Shown in pieces: positions 38,636-47,849 of a stretch of DNA of 64,000 nucleotides (its first letter is position 1; every line of letters begins with the position of its first letter). The position numbers and the translations under genes were made by a program. Source of the stretch: Frateuria aurantia DSM 6220. Its GTDB lineage: Bacteria; Pseudomonadota; Gammaproteobacteria; Xanthomonadales; Rhodanobacteraceae. Under the pieces are notes generated by a model that saw nothing but the letters and a program-made list of their open reading frames with translations, did no database searches and was not told the DNA's origin. The stretch is taken from NCBI RefSeq assembly GCF_000242255.2, contig NC_017033.1, positions 372,001-436,000 of the forward strand, written 5' to 3'.

Positions 38636-39631
38636 TCAGGCGGTCTGGAGCGTGGCCTGATCGCCGGCGGCCAGCGCCTGAAAATAGTGGTCGGCACAGC
38701 GCAGCTGCGCTTCAGCGGTTTCGGCACGGTTGACCACGGCCCTGAAACCGGCGTTTTCAGGCCTGTCCTTGGCATACCAGCCCAGATGCTTGCGGGCGAT
38801 CCGTACACCGGTCTCTTCACCATAGAAGGCGTACAGCTGCAACAGATGTTCGTGCAGAATGGCTCCCGCCTCGGCAGGCGAGAGTGGCGGCAGCTCCTTG
38901 CCGGTCGCCAGAAAGTGGCTGATCTCGCGGAATATCCAGGGCCGGCCCTGCGCCGCCCGACCGATCATCAGACCATCGACGCCGGTGGCATGCAGTACCG
39001 CCCGGGCCTTGCGGGCATCGGTGATGTCGCCGTTGGCGAGCACCGGGATCGCGACGGCCTGCTTGATCGCGGCGATGGTCGCGTATTCGGCCTCGCCGGT
39101 GTAGTGCTGGTCGCGTGTGCGGCCATGCACGGCCAGCGCGGCAATGCCGCTGGCCTCGGCGATGCGGGCCACCTGCAGGCCGTTCACGTTTTCATGATTC
39201 CAGCCCGTCCTGATCTTCAGGGTGACGGGAACATCCACGGCGGCGACCACGGCTTCCAGAATGCGGCCGACCAGCGCCTCGTCCTGCAGCAGGGCCGAAC
39301 CGGCCCAGACATTGCAGACTTTTTTCGCGGGACAGCCCATGTTGATGTCGATGATCTGGGCGCCGTGGTCCACATTGTAGCGGGCGGCATCGGCTAGATA
39401 GCGCGGATCGCCACCGGCGATCTGGACGCCTACCGGATCCGGTTCGCCGCGGTGATCCATCCGCCACAGGCTCTTCCGGGTATGCCACATCCGCGGATCG
39501 GAGGTGGTCATCTCCGATACGGCATAGCCTGCCCCCAGCCGCTTGCACAGCAGCCGGAAAGGCTTGTCGGTGACGCCTGCCATGGGTGCAAGGACCAGGG
39601 CCGGGGCGATGGAATAGGGGCCGATATGCAT
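38636..39631 (-). CDS. dusB: tRNA-dihydrouridine synthase DusB
   Basis: FMN enzyme of 331 residues that reduces uridine to dihydrouridine in the tRNA D-loop. IGPYSIAPALVLAPMAGVTDKPFR starts the FMN-binding barrel; the catalytic Cys is in INMGCPAKKV, followed by AGSALLQDE; TLKIRTGW and LAVHGRTRDQHYTGEA bind FMN and substrate; GLMIGRAAQGRPWIF closes the barrel. The start at 39631 fits the conserved N-terminus, though the ribosome-binding site is weak. In most gammaproteobacteria fis follows dusB; here no fis is found downstream. Confidence 0.95.
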   Translation of the reverse strand: MHIGPYSIAPALVLAPMAGVTDKPFRLLCKRLGAGYAVSEMTTSDPRMWHTRKSLWRMDHRGEPDPVGVQIAGGDPRYLADAARYNVDHGAQIIDINMGCPAKKVCNVWAGSALLQDEALVGRILEAVVAAVDVPVTLKIRTGWNHENVNGLQVARIAEASGIAALAVHGRTRDQHYTGEAEYATIAAIKQAVAIPVLANGDITDARKARAVLHATGVDGLMIGRAAQGRPWIFREISHFLATGKELPPLSPAEAGAILHEHLLQLYAFYGEETGVRIARKHLGWYAKDRPENAGFRAVVNRAETAEAQLRCADHYFQALAAGDQATLQTA

Positions 39632-39713
39632 GCAGGAGAGACGCGGAGGGTGGATTCGAGGCTCTTCAGTATAGCTCGCGCGCTCCGTCACCCCCGGTCG
39701 GGTGGTGGCAGGT

Positions 39714-40286
39714 TCAGCAAAGGCCGGGCAGCAGGCGCCAGGTATGGCGGCAATAGACGCGCCAGGTTTCACCGAAGGCCTGCCTCAGCGCCTTTTCCTC
39801 GACATGGATGCGGTAGATGAAGGCGGGCAGTGCGGGCAGCCAGGCCAACTGCATGGCCACGATGTGGCCGGTGCTCAGGCCCAGCCCGATCAGCGCCAGC
39901 AGGGCGCCGCTGTAGGAGGGATGACGGACGAATCGGTAAGGGCCGCTCTTGATCAAGGGCTGTTCGGCATGAATGGCGACATTCACGGTGAACCAGCGCC
40001 CGATATGGCAGATGCTGTACCAGCGCAGGACCAGTCCGGCGACCAGCAGGAGCATGCCGATGTCGAGGGGCCACGTGCCTGGCAGCCGCCACTGCGGAAG
40101 GGCGGCGGCAGCCCACTGGGCGAGCATCAGCGAGACGGGGACCAGAATCCAGAACCCGAGCAGGGAGCCGCGATCCAGGCTTGCGCGGGAGCTGCGTGAA
40201 TGCCGCCGCAGGGCCAGCCATGCTTCACTCAGTCCGAAGACGCCACCCAGCAGGGTCGGCAGTGGCGCATATATATGGATCGACAT
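39714..40286 (-). CDS. Isoprenylcysteine carboxyl methyltransferase-like membrane protein
   Basis: A 190-residue membrane protein with about five hydrophobic helices. SGPYRFVRHPSYSGALLALIG and the C-terminal HVEEKALRQAFGETWRVYCR match the SAM-binding half of the ICMT/PEMT-like methyltransferase family (RHP-x-Y and E-x-x-L-x-x-x-F-G). Bacterial members methylate lipids or small molecules of mostly unknown identity. It lies 82 bp upstream of dusB on the same strand. It is a possible consumer of SAM near the SAM-cycle genes, but that link is only positional. Confidence 0.82.
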   Translation of the reverse strand: MSIHIYAPLPTLLGGVFGLSEAWLALRRHSRSSRASLDRGSLLGFWILVPVSLMLAQWAAAALPQWRLPGTWPLDIGMLLLVAGLVLRWYSICHIGRWFTVNVAIHAEQPLIKSGPYRFVRHPSYSGALLALIGLGLSTGHIVAMQLAWLPALPAFIYRIHVEEKALRQAFGETWRVYCRHTWRLLPGLC

Positions 40287-40377
40287 GGGATGAAGCTCCT
40301 GGGGCGATGGCAGCAGTGTGCGGCCCGGGAGACCCTGTCGGCAGTGGCAGCCCTCAGTTCCTGCGGATGACGGTTGT

Positions 40378-40420
40378 CACCCTCGGCGATCCCGGAGACG
40401 CATCGGTATCGCCGAGGGTG
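40378..40420 (-). terminator. Hairpin downstream of the nucleoside transporter
   Basis: CACCCTCGGCGAT and ATCGCCGAGGGTG form a perfect 13-bp stem around a 17-base loop, 10 bp past the transporter stop. It most likely ends that transcript; no T-run is present. Confidence 0.6.
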
Positions 40421-40429
40421 GGGGCCGGC

Positions 40430-41737
40430 TTACAGGGTTTCCAGCACGCCGGCGATGGTGGCCGTCATGAAGGTGGCCAGCGAGCCGCCCAGCACCGCAC
40501 GCAGGCCCAGGCGGGCCAGATCCTGGCGCCGTTCGGGCGCGAGCCCGCCGATGCCGCCCAGCTGAATGGCGATCGAGGAAAAATTGGCGAAACCGCACAG
40601 CGCATAGGTGGCGATCAGCTGGCTCTGGGGCAGCAGCTTGTCCAGATGGGTGGACAGATCGGCATAGGCGACGAACTCGTTCAGGACCACCTTTTCGCCG
40701 ATCAGGCTGCCGACCAGGGTGGCATCCTGCCAGGGTACGCCGATCAGCCAGGCCACCGGCGCCAGCAGCCAGCCGAACAGGGTCTGCAGGCTCAAGGCCA
40801 CCGGGTGACCGGCATGGGCGGACAGCCAGGCATTGAGGCTGCCGCCGGCCCAGTGGGTCGAGCCCAGCCATTGGATGGGGGCATTCAGCAGGGCGATCAG
40901 AGCGACAAAGGCCAGCAGCATCGCGCCGACGTTCATGGCCAGACGCAGCCCGTCGGCGGCGCCGTTGGCGGCGGCATCAATGATGTTGGCGGTATTCTTC
41001 TCGACTTCGATCTTGACCGTGCCCCGCGTCAGCGGCTCGCCGGTCTCGGGCACCAGCAGTTTGGCCAGCATCATCGTGGCGGGGGCCGCCATGATGCTGG
41101 CGGTCAGCAGATGCTTGGCGAAGAACAGCTGTCGGGCCGGGTCATGGCCCCCCAGCATGCTGACATAGGCCGCCATCACGCTGCCGGCGATATGGGCCAT
41201 GCCGCCGATCATGACGGTCATCAGTTCGGATTGGGTCATGCGACCGATATAGGGCTTGATGGTCAGCGGCGCCTCGGTCTGGCCGATAAAGACGCTGGCA
41301 CAGACGCTGGTGGTCTCGGCGCCGGAGACGCGCATGGCCTTGGTGATGACCCAGGCCATCCACTTGACGACCAGCTGCATCACCCCGAGGTGGTACAGCA
41401 CGCCGGTCAGCGAGGCGAAGAAGACGATGGTGGGCAGGACCTGCACGGCGAAGATGTAGCCGACATGCTCGCTGTCCAGCAGGCTGCCGAAAATGAAGGC
41501 CGAGCCCTGGTGGACATAATCCAGCAGCTTGACGAAGCCGGTGGCGATGGCATCGAACACCTCCCGTCCGCCGGGCAGCTTCAGCACGGCCGTAGCGAAC
41601 AGGATCTGCATGATCACGCCGGTGCCGATCAGCTTCCAGTCGACGCGACGCTTGTTGTTGCAGAACAAAAATGCGATGCCGATCAGCACGGCCAAGCCGA
41701 ACAGACCAAACATCACATGGCCGAGGGTTGCTAGCAT
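40430..41737 (-). CDS. nupC: Concentrative nucleoside transporter, NupC type
   Basis: Inner-membrane nucleoside:cation symporter of 435 residues (CNT family). FGSLLDSEHVGYIFAVQVLPTIVFFASLTGVLYHLGVMQ, SVFIGQTEAPLTIKPYI and LIGEKVVLNEFVAY are the CNT signature regions lining the nucleoside and Na+/H+ sites; GFANFSSIAIQLGGIGGLAPERR is the conserved final core segment. Start 41737 (MLATLGHVMF) was chosen because the 18 residues upstream are unconserved. A nucleoside could feed salvage or be linked to the adenosine released by AhcY, which is speculative. Confidence 0.9.
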   Translation of the reverse strand: MLATLGHVMFGLFGLAVLIGIAFLFCNNKRRVDWKLIGTGVIMQILFATAVLKLPGGREVFDAIATGFVKLLDYVHQGSAFIFGSLLDSEHVGYIFAVQVLPTIVFFASLTGVLYHLGVMQLVVKWMAWVITKAMRVSGAETTSVCASVFIGQTEAPLTIKPYIGRMTQSELMTVMIGGMAHIAGSVMAAYVSMLGGHDPARQLFFAKHLLTASIMAAPATMMLAKLLVPETGEPLTRGTVKIEVEKNTANIIDAAANGAADGLRLAMNVGAMLLAFVALIALLNAPIQWLGSTHWAGGSLNAWLSAHAGHPVALSLQTLFGWLLAPVAWLIGVPWQDATLVGSLIGEKVVLNEFVAYADLSTHLDKLLPQSQLIATYALCGFANFSSIAIQLGGIGGLAPERRQDLARLGLRAVLGGSLATFMTATIAGVLETL

Positions 41738-41914
41738 GCGTGGAGTTCCCTGAGAAAACGCGGGGCACTCGCCCGGCGGATAGATGCGCAACCGGCAAGC
41801 CTAGTTGAGTGACTGTCCCGCGGCAAGAACGAGATGCGGGGTTTTGTATCCCGATGTGATATGGATCGATCCAGAGATGGCGCGGGCAACGCGCATCTCT
41901 TGAGGAGGATGGCA

Positions 41915-42553
41915 ATGGGTTTCTTTCTGACCGTGGCCCTGGTGCAGCTGATTGCCTTGCTGAGCCCGGGACCGGATTTTCTGTTTGTCAGCCAGGGGGC
42001 GGCCCGACATTCGCGACGGGTCGCGATGGCCGGCGTGGTGGGCATCACTCTGGGCGTGGCTTTCTGGTCGGGGCTGGCGCTGGCCGGCCTGCATCTGCTG
42101 TTTCAGCGACTGGCCTGGTTGCAGCGGGCGGTCAGTCTTGCCGGTGGCCTGTACCTGATCTGGATCGGCCTGCAGATGTTGCGGGCGGCCTTGCGCCGGC
42201 CGGTCCAGGTCTCTGATGGCGAGCTGGCTCCGCTGCTGCCGCGCAGTGCCGGCAAGGCCTTGCGTCAGGGCCTGCTGACCAATCTGGCCAATCCCAAAGT
42301 GGTGATCTACTTCGGCAGCATCTTTTCGGCTTTCGTAGGCGGGCACAGTGCCGTGGCAGTGCGCTGGGAGTTGTGGCTGCTGGTGGTGCTGGAGACTCTG
42401 GCCTGGTTCAGCGTGGTCGCCATCGTGTTCGGCCTGCCCGCCATGCGGAGCTGGTACGCGCGGATGGGGCGGGTGCTCGATGGTGTGGCCGGCGCGGTGT
42501 TCGGCCTGTTCGGGCTGGAGCTGCTGTGGCGGGCGCGTCAGGTGGCGGGCTGA
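41915..42553 (+). CDS. LysE/RhtC-family amino-acid exporter
   Basis: A 212-residue inner-membrane exporter with about six helices. LSPGPDFLFVSQGAARHSRRVAMAGVVGITLG is the family signature in the first two helices, and QGLLTNLANPKVVIYFGSIFS the conserved NPK motif in the middle. Relatives export threonine, homoserine, lysine or other amino acids; the substrate is not readable. GAGGAGG ends directly before ATG 41909, so ATG 41915, with six-base spacing, is the better start. It is divergent from nupC and convergent with yraN. Confidence 0.88.
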   Translation: MGFFLTVALVQLIALLSPGPDFLFVSQGAARHSRRVAMAGVVGITLGVAFWSGLALAGLHLLFQRLAWLQRAVSLAGGLYLIWIGLQMLRAALRRPVQVSDGELAPLLPRSAGKALRQGLLTNLANPKVVIYFGSIFSAFVGGHSAVAVRWELWLLVVLETLAWFSVVAIVFGLPAMRSWYARMGRVLDGVAGAVFGLFGLELLWRARQVAG

Positions 42554-42556
42554 GCC

Positions 42557-42916
42557 TCAATCGGCTTCGAACGCGGCGCGGATCCACTGCAGCGAGCCAT
42601 GCCCGGCAGGGCCTTCGACGCTGACTACGTCGAAGCGGCAAGGCTGACGGGACAGCTGGGGATTCTGCTGCAGCCACAGGGCGGCGGTGCGGACCAGGCG
42701 CTGCCGCTTGGTGGCGGTGATGCTTGCCGCTGCCCCGCCGTGACTGGCTTGCCGCCGCATCCGCACTTCGACAAAGACCAGCTCGGCGCCGTCCTGCATG
42801 ATCAGGTCCAGTTCGCCATGTCGTGAGCTGAAGTTGCGGGCCAGCAGGCGCAGGCCATGCCGTTGCAACTCGGCGCAGGCGCGCTGTTCCGCGGCCTGGC
42901 CGAGTTGCCGGCTCAT
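42557..42916 (-). CDS. yraN: YraN family protein (UPF0102)
   Basis: A 119-residue protein with an Endonuclease/Holliday-junction-resolvase-like fold. GQAAEQRACAELQRHGLRLLARNF, GELDLIMQDGAELVFVEVRMR (the D-x-n-E-x-K-like core, here with R in place of K) and ITATKRQRLVRTA match the family. Biochemical function is not established. It overlaps lpoA by 4 bp and is translated after it, a pairing conserved across gammaproteobacteria. Confidence 0.92.
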   Translation of the reverse strand: MSRQLGQAAEQRACAELQRHGLRLLARNFSSRHGELDLIMQDGAELVFVEVRMRRQASHGGAAASITATKRQRLVRTAALWLQQNPQLSRQPCRFDVVSVEGPAGHGSLQWIRAAFEAD

Positions 42917-44778
42917 GGTCCGGACGTATCCAGCGGCTGGGCCGGCGGCGCGGCGGTAGCTGGCGTCGCCGGAGGCAGGGTATGGATATCCAGGGTACCG
43001 CCGATCGGATGGGCCAGGCCGTTGTCGAAGCGGGCCCAGATCAGTCGCCGACTGATCCGGCCCAGCCGGTCGGCCGTCAGCTGGCCGCTGGCGCCCGGCA
43101 GATAGCTGCCGGGGTGCGAGCGCATCCAGTCCAGATAAGGCACCAGTGACCAGGCATCCATGCCGAAGGCGAACAGCCGGGCTGCCGAGCCGCGCGCCGT
43201 GGGCAGCAAGGCCGCCAGAGAGGCATGGCTGGGCAGGCCGGCCTGGGCATCGAACAGCCAGGGGGCATCACTGAATTCCACGCCGTTCAGATCGCCATCG
43301 GCACCGGCGTTGTCGCTGCCGCCGAAGACGTGCGAGGTGGCGTATACCGGCAAGGCGATCCGGGCCAGATGCAGCTGCGGCAGCAGCAGCCGGGCGGATT
43401 CGGCCCGCATGCTGATGAACAGGCCGGCGGTGGCTGCCGGCGCCGGCTCGGCGCCGGCACTGCCCGGGGACGATGTCGGCTGCAACGGCATGCCCATGCC
43501 ATGGATCAGCGAAGTGTAGTTGACGCTGCCGCTGGTCAGAGTGGACATGCCTTCGATCTGGCCACCCTTGGCGGTGAACTCCGCCTTGAAGGCGCTGGCG
43601 GCGCGCTGGGCAAAGTCGGCATCGGACACGATCACCCAGGCCTGGTGCAGGCCGGCTTCCAGCATATGATCGGCCGCCTGGCTGCCTTCGGTTTCCGGCA
43701 GCAGGCCGAAGGTGCTGGTATTGGCCGGTGGCGGCGTCTGGTCCGGCAGGTAGTTCAGCGACAGGACCGGGACCGGCAACTGGCGCTGGCCCAGCACGGC
43801 GCTGACCGCATCACGGGCCAGCGGACCGACGACCAGCCGGGCACCGTCATGCACTGCCTGCTGGTAGGCGGCCACGCTGGAGGCGGGGGTATTGCCGCTG
43901 TCATAAGTCTTGACCAGGGGGCGAGGCGCATGGTTGCGCGCGGCCTCTTCGTAGCCGGCGAAAAAACCTTCCCGGATGGCATTGGCGGCACCGGCGGCAG
44001 GGCCGCTGGCCGGCAGCAGCAGGGCGACCTGGGAGGGCATCAGATAGCCTTCGCGAACACTGGCCTGGTCACCTGCAAGCAAGGTTCCCACCGGCTGGCC
44101 CAGAGCGTCGCCATGGGTGTCGATGCCCATCTGGCTGAGCGCCTGCAAGGTCCAGGGCTGCATGGTGTCGGCCGGCTGCAAGGCCTTGGCGCGGGCTTTC
44201 AGCGCCTCCGGCCCCAGTCGCATCAGCAGGCTGATGAGGGCCTGCCGGTTCTGGCTCTGGTCCAGCCCCTCCAGGCTGTTGTCGAGCATGGCGCGGTTGC
44301 GCGCGGCCAGCCAGTAGTCGCCCGAGGCTTCCAGTGCGCGGGCGCGCAGTTCCTGCAGGCGCGGCAGCCATTGTGCCGGCACGGACAGATTGGGCTGGTC
44401 GGTCAGGGCCAGAGCCCGGGGCGTATTGTGTTGGCTCAGGGCCAGTTCGGCCTGCAGCAGGTCAAGATGCACCGCGTCGCCGCTGTCCAGTCGCTGGCGC
44501 TGGATGTTCTGCAGCAAGGGCGCGGCCAGCCCCAGCTGCCCTTCCTGGCGGTAGACTTCGGCGGCTTGCAGCCGGTAATGATCGGGCTGTCCGCTGCTCT
44601 CGGCCAGGCCCAGATAAGTATGGATGGCGTCGTCGAACTGTCCTTCGGCCGCGAGTTCGCGCGCGTGGCCTGCCGTCTTGAGCTCGGCGGGGGAACGGGT
44701 GGTTGCACTCGGCACGCAGGCCGTGAGCAGGGCAGTGGGCAGCAAAACAAGCGCTGCCGCGCGATATAGGCGGCGCAT
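42913..44778 (-). CDS. lpoA: Penicillin-binding protein activator LpoA
   Basis: Outer-membrane lipoprotein of 621 residues that activates PBP1a from the outer leaflet of the periplasm. Signal peptide with lipobox LLTAC (Cys20 or 21 lipidated), an N-terminal TPR-like helical domain (about 40-260) and a C-terminal periplasmic-binding-protein-like domain starting near VALLLPASGPAAGAANAIREGF. A Pro/Ala/Thr-rich tail ends the protein. It lies upstream of yraN with a 4-bp overlap and is divergent from rsmI, the standard rsmI-lpoA-yraN arrangement. Confidence 0.93.
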   Translation of the reverse strand: MRRLYRAAALVLLPTALLTACVPSATTRSPAELKTAGHARELAAEGQFDDAIHTYLGLAESSGQPDHYRLQAAEVYRQEGQLGLAAPLLQNIQRQRLDSGDAVHLDLLQAELALSQHNTPRALALTDQPNLSVPAQWLPRLQELRARALEASGDYWLAARNRAMLDNSLEGLDQSQNRQALISLLMRLGPEALKARAKALQPADTMQPWTLQALSQMGIDTHGDALGQPVGTLLAGDQASVREGYLMPSQVALLLPASGPAAGAANAIREGFFAGYEEAARNHAPRPLVKTYDSGNTPASSVAAYQQAVHDGARLVVGPLARDAVSAVLGQRQLPVPVLSLNYLPDQTPPPANTSTFGLLPETEGSQAADHMLEAGLHQAWVIVSDADFAQRAASAFKAEFTAKGGQIEGMSTLTSGSVNYTSLIHGMGMPLQPTSSPGSAGAEPAPAATAGLFISMRAESARLLLPQLHLARIALPVYATSHVFGGSDNAGADGDLNGVEFSDAPWLFDAQAGLPSHASLAALLPTARGSAARLFAFGMDAWSLVPYLDWMRSHPGSYLPGASGQLTADRLGRISRRLIWARFDNGLAHPIGGTLDIHTLPPATPATAAPPAQPLDTSGP

Positions 44779-44874
44779 CGGAGAGTCCTTGCAGATGATC
44801 GATTATCGTTGCGGTCGGCAATTGCGCGATGATAGCCCATCAGGCCGCAGGTACGCGGCATATCGGAGTTGCGG

Positions 44875-45711
44875 ATGTCCTCTATTCAGTCCGGCTGTCT
44901 GTGGGTGGTCGCCACCCCCATCGGCCATCGCGATGATATCTCGGCGCGAGCGCTGGAAGTGCTGGCCCAGGTCTCGCTTGTCGCTGCCGAGGATACCCGG
45001 CACTCCCGCCCGCTGCTGCAGCATTACCGGATCGACACGCCCTTGCAGGCCTTGCATGAACACAATGAGCGGGAACAGGCCGAGCAACTGGTGGCGCGAA
45101 TGCTGGCCGGCGAATCGATCGCGCTGATTTCCGATGCCGGCACGCCCTTGATCAGCGACCCCGGTTTCCGGCTGGTCCGTGCGGCGCGGTCGGCAGGGAT
45201 CCGCTGCATTCCCGTGCCTGGTGCCTGTGCCGCGATCGCGGCACTTTCGGTGGCCGGCCTGCCCAGCGACCGCTTCGTGTTCGAGGGCTTTCTGCCGGCC
45301 AAGGCCGCGGCGCGCCGCAGTCGCCTGCAGACCTTGCAGGGCGAATCGCGGACCTTGATCTTCTACGAGTCCTCGCATCGGGTGCTGGAAAGTCTGCAGG
45401 ACATGGCGGTCGTGCTGGGGGGCGATCGCGAGGCGGTGCTGGCCCGGGAGCTGACCAAGCTGTTCGAGACCGTGCTGGGCCAGCCGCTGGGCGAACTGGT
45501 CGAGCGGGTTCGCACCGACCCGGACCAGCAGCGCGGCGAATGCGTGATCCTGCTGGCGGGTGCGGGCGATGATGTCGATGCGCGTCTGGGGGAGGGGCGA
45601 CGGGTCTTCAACCTGTTGCGTGAAGAGCTGCCGCCGGCCAAGGCCGCCAAGCTGGCGGCGGCGATCAGCGGTGCGCCGCGCAAGGCCTTGTACGGCAGCG
45701 AAGGCGATTGA
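44875..45711 (+). CDS. rsmI: 16S rRNA 2'-O-methyltransferase RsmI
   Basis: A 278-residue SAM-dependent enzyme that methylates the 2'-OH of C1402 in 16S rRNA. LWVVATPIGHRDDISARALEVL, VAAEDTRHSRPLLQHY, LISDAGTPLISDPGFRLV and FEGFLPAKAAARR are the tetrapyrrole-methylase-fold motifs of RsmI. ATG 44875 has GGAG seven bases upstream. It diverges from lpoA, and rnpB begins about 40 bp after its stop. Confidence 0.95.
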   Translation: MSSIQSGCLWVVATPIGHRDDISARALEVLAQVSLVAAEDTRHSRPLLQHYRIDTPLQALHEHNEREQAEQLVARMLAGESIALISDAGTPLISDPGFRLVRAARSAGIRCIPVPGACAAIAALSVAGLPSDRFVFEGFLPAKAAARRSRLQTLQGESRTLIFYESSHRVLESLQDMAVVLGGDREAVLARELTKLFETVLGQPLGELVERVRTDPDQQRGECVILLAGAGDDVDARLGEGRRVFNLLREELPPAKAAKLAAAISGAPRKALYGSEGD

Positions 45712-45737
45712 CGCTCGTGCCGGCAGGGCGCTTGCTG

Positions 45738-45743
45738 TACACT
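45738..45743 (+). promoter_or_regulatory. -10 box of the rnpB promoter
   Basis: TACACT preceded by TG (extended -10) ends seven bases before the predicted 5' end of RNase P RNA. The -35 region is poor, so the extended -10 may matter. Confidence 0.5.
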
Positions 45744-45749
45744 GCCGGC

Positions 45750-46123
<374 letters not shown>

Positions 46124-46137
46124 ACTTCATTGTTTTG

Positions 46138-46171
46138 TGACGCCCGTCCCGCTTTCAGCGGGCGGGCGTCA
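46138..46171 (+). terminator. Hairpin after rnpB
   Basis: TGACGCCCG pairs with CGGGCGTCA, and CCCGCT with AGCGGG inside it, separated by a single-base bulge. It starts 15 bp after the mature 3' end of RNase P RNA. No T-run follows, but the position fits a terminator. Confidence 0.65.
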
Positions 46172-46344
46172 TGCGTCCGGGGTTTTCGCTGAACGTGGAT
46201 TCAGACCCCGCCGGCACCGGTTTGCCGCAAAATTTTGCCGCATCCAAAAAATCTCTTTGTTTCAAGCGGTTTACACGCATTCCTGAGACTATGCGCGAAT
46301 TGTCGTCAGTGGCTCTTTCTCCTTGATTCACAAGCGAAAATCCC

Positions 46345-46373
46345 TTGACAGTGGCAGGGGGTCCGACTATCGT
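46345..46373 (+). promoter_or_regulatory. Sigma-70 promoter of the dcw cluster
   Basis: TTGACA at 46345-46350 and TATCGT at 46368-46373 with a 17-bp spacer. It is the strongest sigma-70 match I noticed in the window and lies immediately before the MraZ repeats. Confidence 0.8.
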
Positions 46374-46406
46374 GGATTTCAGTGTGAATTAGTGGAATTT
46401 TGTGGA
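46372..46406 (+). promoter_or_regulatory. MraZ operator: four GTGGA-type repeats, 10-bp period
   Basis: GTGGA, GTGTG, GTGGA and GTGGA begin at 46372, 46382, 46392 and 46402, exactly 10 bp apart. MraZ is known to bind tandem repeats of this kind in the promoter of its own operon. The second copy is degenerate. The last copy also supplies GGAG for the mraZ ribosome-binding site. Confidence 0.8.
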
Positions 46407-46417
46407 GTAAGCGCCGC

Positions 46418-46864
46418 GTGTTTCAAGGTGAGACCGCCATTACCGTCGACGACAAGGGTCGACTGGCTATCCCGACCGCTTATCGGGAGCTGGTGGCGGA
46501 GACCTGCGGCAATGTGCTGGTGCTTACCTACAACCCCTTCGAGTCCGGCTGCCTGTGGCTGTTTCCGCTGGCCGAGTGGGAGCGGGTGCGTGATCAGGTC
46601 AATGCGCTGCCCAGCGTCAAGGCCGTGCATCGAAATCTGCAGATGAAACTGGTGGGTGCGGCGGCGCGTATCGAGCCGGACAGCGCTGCAAGAATCCTGC
46701 TGCCGGCCAGTCAGCGGGCGGCGGCCGGGATCGAGAAAAAGGCTGTATTGCTGGGGATGGGTGGCAAGTTCGAGTTGTGGAGCGAGCTCGCGCATCTGGC
46801 CAAGATCCGCCAGACGATCAGTGAAGACGAAATCAGTGACGAGATGTCGGGGCTGCAGCTGTAA
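46418..46864 (+). CDS. mraZ: Transcriptional regulator MraZ
   Basis: A 148-residue AbrB-like DNA-binding protein, first gene of the division and cell-wall cluster, that represses its own operon. [22 protein letters not shown] is the first swapped-hairpin domain, and [19 protein letters not shown] the second; both carry the conserved DxxGR-like turn (DDKGR; DSAAR in the second). The start is GTG 46418, giving the conserved first residues (M)FQGE; GGAG lies 11 bases upstream. Its probable operator overlaps its leader. Confidence 0.94.
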   Translation: MFQGETAITVDDKGRLAIPTAYRELVAETCGNVLVLTYNPFESGCLWLFPLAEWERVRDQVNALPSVKAVHRNLQMKLVGAAARIEPDSAARILLPASQRAAAGIEKKAVLLGMGGKFELWSELAHLAKIRQTISEDEISDEMSGLQL

Positions 46865-46880
46865 GGCTGCGGTGCCGCGG

Positions 46881-47849
46881 ATGAAAACGATGATGAACAA
46901 GGCGGGGTGTGGCGTGGCCGAGCCGTTGCGGCATATCCCGGTGATGCTGGGCGAGGCAGTGGAGGGGCTCGCTGTGCAAGCTGACGGGCGCTATCTGGAT
47001 GGTACTTTCGGTCGCGGCGGTCACGCCCGCGAAGTGCTGTCGCGTCTCGGGCCCGAAGGTCGCCTGCTGTTGATGGACCGTGATCCGCAGGCGATTGCCG
47101 CGGCGCGGGAGGCCTTTGCCGATGATCCGCGGGTCAGCATCCGGCATGCCAATTTCTGCACGCTGGGCGAATGGGAGCTGGCTCGCGAAGGGCTGGACGG
47201 CATTTTGCTGGATCTGGGCGTGTCTTCGCCCCAGCTTGATGAGTCGGCCCGAGGGTTCAGCTTTATGGCCGATGCACCGCTGGACATGCGGATGGATCCG
47301 ACCCAGGGCGAGAGCGTGGCCGATTTTCTGGCCCATGCCGATGAAGCGCGTATCGCCGAGGTGCTGTGGCAGTACGGTGACGAGCGCTTCAGCCGCAAGA
47401 TCGCCCGTCGTATCGTGGAGCAGCGAGGCGAGCAGCCACTGCAACGGACCTCCGAACTGGCCCAGCTGATCGAAAAGGCCATTGGTCGCCGCGAACCGGG
47501 CAAGCATCCGGCGACCCGCAGCTTCCAGGCGCTGCGCATTCACGTGAATGCCGAGCTGCAATCGCTGCAGGACGGGTTGCAGGCCGCCATGTCCTGCCTG
47601 AAACCCGGTGGGCGCTTGTCGGTGATCAGCTTCCATTCGCTGGAAGACCGGATGGTGAAGCGTTTTATCCGTGACCACGAAGGCAGGGTCCAGGGCAGTC
47701 GCCGCGGCCCGCCTCCGGCGGCCAGTGCGGCTGAACTGCGTGCCGTCGGCAAGGCGCAATTTCCCTCCGAAGCCGAAGTGGCCCTCAATGTCCGTTCGCG
47801 TTCGGCCGTGCTGCGGGTGGCCGAGCGTGTCTGCGGAGAGGGTCCATGA
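46881..47849 (+). CDS. rsmH: 16S rRNA m4C1402 methyltransferase RsmH (MraW)
   Basis: A 322-residue SAM-dependent enzyme that makes N4-methylcytidine at position 1402 of 16S rRNA, the same nucleotide that RsmI 2'-O-methylates. HIPVML, YLDGTFGRGGHAREVL (SAM loop), GILLDLGVSSPQLDESARGFSF and ALRIHVNAEL are diagnostic. Three close ATGs (46881, 46890, 46893) precede the conserved region; 46881 is used but the choice is open. It overlaps ftsL by 4 bp. Confidence 0.95.
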   Translation: MKTMMNKAGCGVAEPLRHIPVMLGEAVEGLAVQADGRYLDGTFGRGGHAREVLSRLGPEGRLLLMDRDPQAIAAAREAFADDPRVSIRHANFCTLGEWELAREGLDGILLDLGVSSPQLDESARGFSFMADAPLDMRMDPTQGESVADFLAHADEARIAEVLWQYGDERFSRKIARRIVEQRGEQPLQRTSELAQLIEKAIGRREPGKHPATRSFQALRIHVNAELQSLQDGLQAAMSCLKPGGRLSVISFHSLEDRMVKRFIRDHEGRVQGSRRGPPPAASAAELRAVGKAQFPSEAEVALNVRSRSAVLRVAERVCGEGP

